This document shows, piece after piece, positions 58,022 to 64,000 of a DNA stretch of 64,000 nucleotides. Location of the stretch: NCBI GenBank assembly GCA_023426435.1, contig JAFAAS010000119.1:1-64000 (forward strand), in the 5' to 3' direction. The position numbers were made by a program, and so were the translations under genes. Position 1 is the first letter of the stretch. Every line of letters starts with the position of its first letter. This stretch comes from Verrucomicrobiota bacterium. Its GTDB lineage: Bacteria > Verrucomicrobiota > Verrucomicrobiia > Opitutales > Opitutaceae. Below the pieces are notes generated by a model. The model had not been told where the DNA came from, did not search any database, and worked only from the letters and a program-made list of their open reading frames with translations.

Positions 58022-59356
58022 ATGCATCCCTCGCGTCCGCATTCCCCTGGCGACGTCGCGCAGCCTGCGCGCAAAACTCCGAAAATCGAAGCGCTCGCGC
58101 GTGCGGCGGTCGAGATTCGGGAGCATCTCACGCGCGGGATTATCCCGTTCTGGCAGGGGCGGGCGCTGGATGTGAAGGATGGAGGTTACCGGACGCGCTT
58201 CGACGAGAACGGAACGCACACCGGCACGCCGACCAAGTATCTCAATACACAATGCCGATTGCTGTGGTGGTTCTCCACGCTCGCCCGCAACGGAATCGAT
58301 GTATCCGAAAATCTGGCACGCGCCCGGGATGGGTTTTCGTTTCTGATGCAACACTTTTGGGATGGGGAGGAGGGCGGATGGTATTGGAGAACCCAGTCCG
58401 ACGGCTCCGAACCCGATCGCGGGAAAGTGGTGTATGGGCAGAGCTTCGCGATTTATGCGCTGGCGGAGTATGCGCGCGCGGGCGGCGGCGCGCGGGCGCT
58501 CGACCTCGCGCGGCAGACCTTCGATCTGCTTCACGTTTACTGCGCGGATGTCGAGCACGGCGGGTATCTCGAGAATCTCGAGCGCGATTGGAGGCCGAGC
58601 GCACCGGGTTTTTGCGCGGGAGATCGCAAGTCGCTCGATACGCATATGCACCTGATGGAGGCGTTCACGGTGCTGGCGGAGGCGTCGGGTGCGGCGGTTC
58701 ATCGTCGGCGTTTGCGCGAAGTCGTGCGCTTGATTTGCGAGCGGATGATCGATCCGGAGACGGGCTGCGGTCGCAATCAGTTCGACCTTTCGTGGCGACC
58801 GCTGCCGGCGATTGCGATTCGCCGGACCTGGAATGCGGAACGGCAAGGTGAAGCGCCGGCGGCGCCGCTCGACACGACGTCTTACGGTCACAACACGGAG
58901 CTGGCGTGGCTGCTGCGTCGCGCGGTCGAGATGGAACCGGAGGAGCTCGCGCGGGTGCGTCCGTTTTTGCGCGGGCTGCTCGATCACGCGGCCGCGCAGG
59001 GTGTCGATCGCGAGTTCGGCGGGATTTTTCGGGATGGCACGGCGCGTGGCGGAGCGGTCGTGATGGAGAAGGAATTCTGGCAACACGCGGAGGCGCTCGT
59101 GGGCTTTTTGGACGGGGTCGAACTTTTCGGTGAGGCGGCGTATGCCGAGGCGTTTCTGAACCTCTGGGATTTCGTGCGTGATCATTTCATTGCGCCCTGC
59201 GGCGAGTGGCGCGTGCTGCTGGATCGGCGCGGCACGCCGCTCGATCGGGCGGTGGGCAACGATTGGAAAGTCAGTTATCACACCGGGCGCGCGATGCTGG
59301 AATGCACGCAGCGGCTGGAGCGGTTGCTGTCGCGGAGCAACGGAGGCGCGTCATGA
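58022..59356 (+). CDS. cellobiose 2-epimerase / N-acylglucosamine 2-epimerase family protein
   Basis: This 444-residue protein starts at the ATG 58022; an earlier GTG at 57902 would run through the putative operator. It has the alpha6/alpha6 barrel of the AGE family. Landmarks shared with cellobiose 2-epimerases are KVVYGQSFAIYALAEYARAG, DTHMHLMEAFTVLAEASG, SYGHNTELAWLLRRAVEME (GHN-E), EFWQHAEALVGFLDG and KVSYHTGRAMLECTQ. The conserved His residues in these stretches are catalytic in known members. It would convert the reducing-end sugar of a disaccharide to its 2-epimer. Its stop overlaps the start of the next gene (ATGA at 59353-59356). Confidence 0.88.
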   Translation: MHPSRPHSPGDVAQPARKTPKIEALARAAVEIREHLTRGIIPFWQGRALDVKDGGYRTRFDENGTHTGTPTKYLNTQCRLLWWFSTLARNGIDVSENLARARDGFSFLMQHFWDGEEGGWYWRTQSDGSEPDRGKVVYGQSFAIYALAEYARAGGGARALDLARQTFDLLHVYCADVEHGGYLENLERDWRPSAPGFCAGDRKSLDTHMHLMEAFTVLAEASGAAVHRRRLREVVRLICERMIDPETGCGRNQFDLSWRPLPAIAIRRTWNAERQGEAPAAPLDTTSYGHNTELAWLLRRAVEMEPEELARVRPFLRGLLDHAAAQGVDREFGGIFRDGTARGGAVVMEKEFWQHAEALVGFLDGVELFGEAAYAEAFLNLWDFVRDHFIAPCGEWRVLLDRRGTPLDRAVGNDWKVSYHTGRAMLECTQRLERLLSRSNGGAS

Positions 59357-61632
59357 ACGACTGGTCGCGTCGGGATTTTCTGAAAAACGCTGTCGTGGCG
59401 GGGGCGTTCGCACGGTTCGCCGCGTTTCGGCTTGGAGCCGAGCCCGCGAGTGAGGGCACGGCGGCGGACTGGTGGAAGCGGCCGATGCGGTTCGCGAACC
59501 TGACGCTCGTTGATGATGACCCAGGCAAGTTCGACCCGCAGTTCTGGATCGACTACTTTGCGCGAATCAAAGCGGACTGCGCGACGTTGAGCGCGGGCGG
59601 TTATCTGGCGTTTTATCCGACGGACCTTCCGCTGCATCGGCGGAGCAAGAATCTCGGGGCGAGCGATCCGTTTGGGGATCTGTATCGTGGCGCGCGACGT
59701 TTGGGGATGAACGTGATCGCCCGGATCGATCCGCATGCCTGTCGCGAGGACGTGCGCGCGGCGCATCCGGATTGGATTTCGACGGATGCGCGCGGCGAGC
59801 CGCGGCGGCATCATGGGATTTCCGAGCTGTGGATCACGTGCGCGTTGGGGCCGTATCATTTCGAGTTCATGCGGTCGGTGATTCGCGAGCTGGTGTCGCG
59901 TTATCCGGTGGATGCGGTGTTCTCGAATCGCTGGAACGGGCTCGGCTGGTGTTATTGTCCGAATTGCCGGCGAAATTTTCGCAAGGCGACGGGGCTGGAG
60001 ATTCCGCGCACGGAAAGCGAAGAGGAGCCGAACCGCGCGGCGTTCATCGCGTGGCAGCAGCAGCGATTGTTCGAGTTGTGGACCTTGTGGGATGAGACCG
60101 TGCGGGCGGAGAATCCGAATGCGTTTTTCATTCCGAACATGGGCGCGGGTATTTGGGAGTTTTTGGACATGGCGGAGATCGGACGGCGGGCGAAGTTGTT
60201 GTTTGCCGATCGGCAGGGACGCACCGGCGCGGCGACGAATGGCAGTGGCGTGACGGCGCCGTGGGCGATCGGCCGCGCGGGGAAGGAGTTTCGCGCGGTA
60301 ATGGGGCGGAAGCCGGTGGGAGCGGGCTACAGCGTGGGTGTGGAGGAGCCGTATCGCTGGAAGGATTCGTTTCAGAGCGAGGCGGAGCAGCGCGTATGGA
60401 TGGCGGATGGAATCGCGAACGGGCTGCTGTTGTCGTTTGGCAAGACGGGCGGGCGGATCGGCGATCCGCGGTGGCTCGAGTTCACGGCGGAAATTTTTCG
60501 CTGGCATCATCGCAACGAAAAGTATCTGCGCAACGTTCGGTCGCTCGCGCGGGTCGCGATGATTTATTCGCAACGTGCCACGACGACGTATGGCAAGCCC
60601 TGGCGGCGAGACGACGATCCGACGATGCGGCATTATCAGGCGTTTGTTGAAACGACGTATCAGCCCGGCGATCACGCTTCGGGGATGTATCACGCGCTGA
60701 TCGAGCATCGGATTCCGTTCGAGATGGTCTGCGATCGTTTGCTGACGGCGGAGGCGCTTGCGCCGTATCGGCTCGTGATTCTCCCGAATTGCGCGGTGCT
60801 GGACGACGGGCAATGCGCGGTGTTGACGGAGTTCGTGAAGCGAGGCGGCAGCGTGCTGGCGACGTATGAGACCTCGCTGCACGACGGGGAGAGGCCGCGG
60901 CAGAACTTCGGGCTCGCGGAGCTTTTTGGCGTGGACTTTGTCGGTTCGAATCCGCGCGGCGCGATGAACTCCTATGTGGAGTTCGATCGGTCGGCGGCGG
61001 GTGCGGACGAGATTTTAGCGGGATTCAAAGGTGTGCCGCGGATGATTGGCGGGGTGTGGTATTTGAATGTGGATACGCGTGAGCCGGGGGTGAAGTCGGT
61101 GCTTACGCGCGTGCCGGACTTTCCGCATTTGCCGATGGAGGAGGTGTATTCGCGCGCGAAGGAGAAAGGGCCGGGGCAGTTGTTTTTGCGTCAGGTGGGC
61201 GAAGGCCGCGTGGCGTATTTTCCGTGGGACATCGATCGCTTGTTTTGGGAGACGCTCCTGGAGGATCACGGACGCCTGCTCGCGAATGCGGCGCGGTGGG
61301 CGTTGAACGAAGCGCCGGTGGTTTCGGTGCAAGGTGGCGGATTGCTCGATGTCGTGCCGTGGCAGCAGGAATCGTCGCTGGCTGTTCATTTGGTGAACAT
61401 GACCAATCCCTACGCGATGAAAGGGCCCTTTCGCGAATGTGTGCCGGTCGGGCCGCACGAAGTGCGCGTGCGGCTTCCGCAGGGCGCTGAGATCAAGGGC
61501 GTGCGGCTGTTGGTGGCTGACGAGGAACCGCGCTGGCGGAGTGAAGGAAGCGAATTGGTCGTTCACGTGCCGAGGATCGCGGACCGCGAAGTCGTCGGTG
61601 TTGATTTTCGTTCATCGCTTTCGCTGTCATGA
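59353..61632 (+). CDS. Tat-exported GHL-type hypothetical glycoside hydrolase
   Basis: This 759-residue protein starts at the ATG 59353. Its N-terminus MNDWSRRDFLKNAVVAGAFA is a textbook twin-arginine signal (SRRDFLK), so it should be exported folded. The barrel (FANLTLVDDDPGKFDPQFW, ADCATLSAGGYLAFYPTDLP, YPVDAVFSNRWNGLGWCYCP) resembles GHL6-type domains. A GH42-like trimerisation domain follows (RLVILPNCAVLDDGQCAVLT, FVKRGGSVLATYETSLHDG). The CYCPNCRRNFRKATG stretch has two cysteine pairs like those of GH42-related barrels. The activity is unknown. It overlaps its neighbours by 4 bp on both sides. Confidence 0.78.
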   Translation: MNDWSRRDFLKNAVVAGAFARFAAFRLGAEPASEGTAADWWKRPMRFANLTLVDDDPGKFDPQFWIDYFARIKADCATLSAGGYLAFYPTDLPLHRRSKNLGASDPFGDLYRGARRLGMNVIARIDPHACREDVRAAHPDWISTDARGEPRRHHGISELWITCALGPYHFEFMRSVIRELVSRYPVDAVFSNRWNGLGWCYCPNCRRNFRKATGLEIPRTESEEEPNRAAFIAWQQQRLFELWTLWDETVRAENPNAFFIPNMGAGIWEFLDMAEIGRRAKLLFADRQGRTGAATNGSGVTAPWAIGRAGKEFRAVMGRKPVGAGYSVGVEEPYRWKDSFQSEAEQRVWMADGIANGLLLSFGKTGGRIGDPRWLEFTAEIFRWHHRNEKYLRNVRSLARVAMIYSQRATTTYGKPWRRDDDPTMRHYQAFVETTYQPGDHASGMYHALIEHRIPFEMVCDRLLTAEALAPYRLVILPNCAVLDDGQCAVLTEFVKRGGSVLATYETSLHDGERPRQNFGLAELFGVDFVGSNPRGAMNSYVEFDRSAAGADEILAGFKGVPRMIGGVWYLNVDTREPGVKSVLTRVPDFPHLPMEEVYSRAKEKGPGQLFLRQVGEGRVAYFPWDIDRLFWETLLEDHGRLLANAARWALNEAPVVSVQGGGLLDVVPWQQESSLAVHLVNMTNPYAMKGPFRECVPVGPHEVRVRLPQGAEIKGVRLLVADEEPRWRSEGSELVVHVPRIADREVVGVDFRSSLSLS

Positions 61633-63719
61633 AACGGTTTCTCACGCCGGTTGTTTTCTTGTTTGTGGTGAAAATGAGCGCGCTGCACGCGGCGCCGCCG
61701 CCGTTGCGGGAGCAGGTTCTGTTGAATGGCGAATGGCCGGTGGGCGGCGCGGTGCCGGTGTATGCGGGCGTCAAAGGATTCGATGAGCAGACTTACGCGC
61801 GCGAAGTGCGGGTGCCGGAGGAGTGGGGCGGGCGCGTGGTGAAACTGGAGTTTGGCGCGGTCAACTTCAGTGCCGATGTGCATGTGAACGATACGCTCGT
61901 CTATGCGCAGGTCGGCGGGTGGATGCCGTTCGCGGTGGACATCACGGAGCACGTGAAGGCGGGCGAAACGTTTTGGCTGAAAGTTCATGTGCGCGGACCG
62001 AAACATCCGCCGATCACGGATGAGCGCGGCGGTGTCGCATGGCCGGTGGGCGGCTGGCGGAATCATGGCGGGATCGCGGACGATGTGTGGCTGCGCGCAT
62101 ATGGTGCGGTTCACGTGGAGGACGCGTTTATCCGGACGTCTGTTGCGAAGAATGAAATCGCGGTCGACTACACCCTGCGGAATGCGACGGATGAGACGCG
62201 GAAGGTGAACGTGTTGGCCGACGCGCGACGGGAGGGTGGAAAGCGTGTGGCGTTACGGATGAAGTTGGAGGCAATCACGCTGGCGCCGAACGAGACGCGG
62301 GTGGTGACCGTGATGAAGGAATGGAAGAAACCCGAACTCTATTGGCCGGATTCGCCGGCGTTGTATCAGCTCGACAGCCGGGTGGTCGCGGACGGGGTTG
62401 AGCTCGATCGTGAGACGCGGCGCTTCGGCTTTCGGGAGATCACGCTGCGCGGGAATCGGTTTTATTGGAACGGCGTGCGGATAAATCTCTATGGCGACTA
62501 TCACGCGTTCGGGGATGACTGGTATCTCGATTCGGCGCGCTGGCATTCTCCACACACGTGGGCGGAGACGGTGGACAAGTTGAAGGCGATGAACATCCGC
62601 GTGCTTCGCTGGCATCATAATCCGGTGCCGCGTTACCTGCACGATGTGGCGGATGAGAAAGGCCTGCTGATCTGCAGTGAGGCGGCGAATTACGGGCGCG
62701 ATTTCCACAAAAAGAGCGATCACGCGAAGTATCTCGAGAATGCGCGGCGCACGATCGAGCCGTGGATCCGGGCGGAACGAAATCATCCGTCGATTTATCT
62801 TTGGAATGCGACGAACGAGATGACACACAGCTTCGTGGGATTCTTCCCGCGCGAAGGGCTCGTGCGTTTGGGCGAAGAGATCGCGCGGATCGATCCGACG
62901 CGGCCGGTTGGCTACGATGGCGACACGGGCCGATCGAACGCGGCGCTGCAAAAGAATCCGACGAAGGAGGATCTGCTCACGAACCGCATCAAGGACGCGG
63001 CGCTGGTCGATTATCATTATCCCGAAGGCTACAATCTCGAACCGGCCGGCAGCATCTACGGCTGGGCGCATCTCGTGTTTCCGGATCGGCCGACGGGGGC
63101 AGGGGAGTTATTGCACACGAAATCGCCGAAGCCCGAATTGCAGGAGACGATGGAGCGCAACACGTGGTGGCTCGGCGTGTGGCTGCGCGGGTTGCGCTAT
63201 ACGAATTGGACGAACGTCAAACCCGCGTGCTGGTGGTTTACGGAGGACGATCTTGCGAGCGACGATCCGGCGCGGCGCGTGCGGACGTTGAATCTGCGCA
63301 ACGCGCTCGCGCCGATCGCGCTCTTCGACAAGGCGTATGACGATCTCGGAATCGCGCCCTTTGTGACCGGCGTCACGCCGGGAGGAACGCTGCCGACGCT
63401 GGAGAGCGGCACGTGGGAGCGTCGCGCGCTCGTGCTCTACAACGACGAGTTTTCCGAGCCGCGTGTGACGGTTGAAGTGGCGATCGAGTGCGAAGGCCGC
63501 GTGCTGGCGAGCGAGCGGAAAACGTTTCGCGTCGAGCTCGGCGAGCACGTGGAGTTTTCGTGTGGTTTTCAGGTGCCGCATGCGAAGTCCGGCGAGATGT
63601 CGCTCGTGTTGCGGACCTTCAAACGCGGCCAGATGCGCTTCGAGGAAGTGCGGCGTTTCGGCGTTTCCACGGCGTCGGCGACTACCCGAAAAGTGGAGCT
63701 GTCGATCGGGCGGCGCTGA
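61629..63719 (+). CDS. secreted GH2-family glycosidase
   Basis: This 696-residue protein starts at the ATG 61629 with a signal peptide (FLTPVVFLFVVKMSALHA). It has a GH2 sugar-binding domain (VRVPEEWGGRVVKLEFGAVN, ADVHVNDTLVYAQVGGWMPF), an Ig-like middle, and a barrel with GNRFYWNGVRINLYGDYHA. The likely acid/base Glu is in YLWNATNEMTHSF and the likely nucleophile Glu in PTGAGELLHTK, which differs from the common SEYG or SEFG form. The N-x-K motif of glucuronidases is not evident, so a beta-galactosidase or other activity is more likely. It is the last gene of the epimerase operon, overlapping the previous gene by ATGA. Confidence 0.85.
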   Translation: MKRFLTPVVFLFVVKMSALHAAPPPLREQVLLNGEWPVGGAVPVYAGVKGFDEQTYAREVRVPEEWGGRVVKLEFGAVNFSADVHVNDTLVYAQVGGWMPFAVDITEHVKAGETFWLKVHVRGPKHPPITDERGGVAWPVGGWRNHGGIADDVWLRAYGAVHVEDAFIRTSVAKNEIAVDYTLRNATDETRKVNVLADARREGGKRVALRMKLEAITLAPNETRVVTVMKEWKKPELYWPDSPALYQLDSRVVADGVELDRETRRFGFREITLRGNRFYWNGVRINLYGDYHAFGDDWYLDSARWHSPHTWAETVDKLKAMNIRVLRWHHNPVPRYLHDVADEKGLLICSEAANYGRDFHKKSDHAKYLENARRTIEPWIRAERNHPSIYLWNATNEMTHSFVGFFPREGLVRLGEEIARIDPTRPVGYDGDTGRSNAALQKNPTKEDLLTNRIKDAALVDYHYPEGYNLEPAGSIYGWAHLVFPDRPTGAGELLHTKSPKPELQETMERNTWWLGVWLRGLRYTNWTNVKPACWWFTEDDLASDDPARRVRTLNLRNALAPIALFDKAYDDLGIAPFVTGVTPGGTLPTLESGTWERRALVLYNDEFSEPRVTVEVAIECEGRVLASERKTFRVELGEHVEFSCGFQVPHAKSGEMSLVLRTFKRGQMRFEEVRRFGVSTASATTRKVELSIGRR

Positions 63720-63752
63720 GCTGCTCGCAGTGTGAAGACGATGCGGAGGGGT

Positions 63753-63868
63753 GTTGGGCTAGGTTGGTAGACGCTATTCCACAGCCACGCTCGTCGGCGT
63801 TCCTCATCGCATGCACAACGGCTTCGTTGACACCCCCTGCGGCTTAGTCCGCCTACCAACAACCCAAG
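63753..63868. repeat. imperfect inverted repeat before the last gene
   Basis: GTTGGTAG at 63763-63770 is mirrored by CTACCAAC at 63853-63860, with outer TTGGG and CCCAA arms. The interior holds a small hairpin GCGG-CTTAGT-CCGC (63840-63853). ACGCTATTCC at 63771-63780 also matches the LacI-3 site at 57968-57977. No gene is seen in the 162-bp gap that contains it. Confidence 0.45.
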
Positions 63869-63881
63869 AACCCGGAACCCC

Positions 63882-64000
63882 ATGAACTGTTTCCCGCCGC
63901 AGCGTTGCCTGCTCTCCGGCATCGCGTTTGTTGCCTCCCTGACCAGCTGGTCGTCCGCCCAGACGGCACGCTCGACGTCCTCGAACATGGACGCCGAAGA
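63882..64000 (+). CDS. exported protein, N-terminal fragment cut by window edge
   Basis: An ORF starts at the ATG 63882 and runs off the window after about 39 residues. The N-terminus MNCFPPQRCLLSGIAFVASL and then TSWSSAQTARSTSSN is a signal peptide. The short acidic start of the mature part (SSNMDAEE) is compatible with, but not proof of, a TonB-dependent receptor of this lineage. No further function can be read. It follows the epimerase operon after a 162-bp gap with an inverted repeat. Confidence 0.55.
   Translation, partial: MNCFPPQRCLLSGIAFVASLTSWSSAQTARSTSSNMDAE

Noticed and set aside
55770..58175. Plus-strand ORF of 801 codons
   Set aside because: It is opposite the Ig-domain protein and crosses the divergent promoter. 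No domain was recognised.
63753..63868. Integron attC site
   Set aside because: The arms and core do not show the attC consensus, and no integrase is present in the window.

Overview
This is 64 kb of GC-rich chromosome that is almost wholly devoted to breaking down complex, sulfated glycans. The organism is inferred to be a Verrucomicrobiota bacterium, most likely of the Opitutaceae. The reasons are the many arylsulfatases that all carry Cys in the C-x-P/A-x-R motif, several GH29 fucosidases, LacI-type (not SARP or HTCS) regulators beside each glycan operon, a TonB-dependent receptor with no SusD partner and a YELPAFVVDSS-like N-terminus, and sodium/solute symporters paired with glycosidases. 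I see no rRNA, tRNA, CRISPR array, phage gene or intact transposase.

Region 1 (1-17.4 kb) holds the end of a GH29 gene, a secreted alpha/beta hydrolase, LacI regulator 1, a Na/Pi cotransporter, an SSS symporter coupled to a GH42-like protein, and an opposite operon GHL6 - GH36 - metallophosphoesterase that diverges from a GH71 alpha-1,3-glucanase-like gene. Six copies of the palindrome TTAA-N3-TTAA sit in the promoters here and mark a probable regulon of LacI 1.

Region 2 (17.5-46 kb) is the sulfate and fucose block. It contains an anaerobic sulfatase-maturing radical SAM enzyme, a SulP transporter, an SSS symporter, four sulfatases, LacI regulator 2, two parallel beta-helix proteins, an esterase, two GH29 fucosidases, a TonB receptor and a FucP-type permease. 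A different 16-bp motif close to ACTTAATTGATTTAGT lies in six of its promoters and probably is the operator of LacI 2. The idea is that extracellular or periplasmic enzymes trim a sulfated, fucose-containing polymer, the receptor and symporters import fragments, the maturase activates the Cys-type sulfatases, and SulP handles the released sulfate. Two intergenic gaps (35.3-35.7 and 43.5-44.1 kb) are packed with inverted repeats. The gap at 45.5-46.0 kb holds a decayed second copy of the sulfatase maturase.

Region 3 (46-64 kb) is a uronate/galactoside block. A compact five-gene operon (GH2 glucuronidase, SSS symporter, MYORG-like GH31, sulfatase, second GH2) runs leftward and diverges from LacI regulator 3. 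An Ig-domain TIM-barrel protein diverges from a three-gene coupled operon: cellobiose-epimerase-like protein, Tat-exported GHL protein and GH2. The 9-mer ATAGCGTAT recurs in both divergent promoters and is a candidate operator for LacI 3. The window ends inside the signal-peptide region of another exported protein.

All functions are read from sequence motifs by eye. Substrates, operators and regulon membership are inferences.
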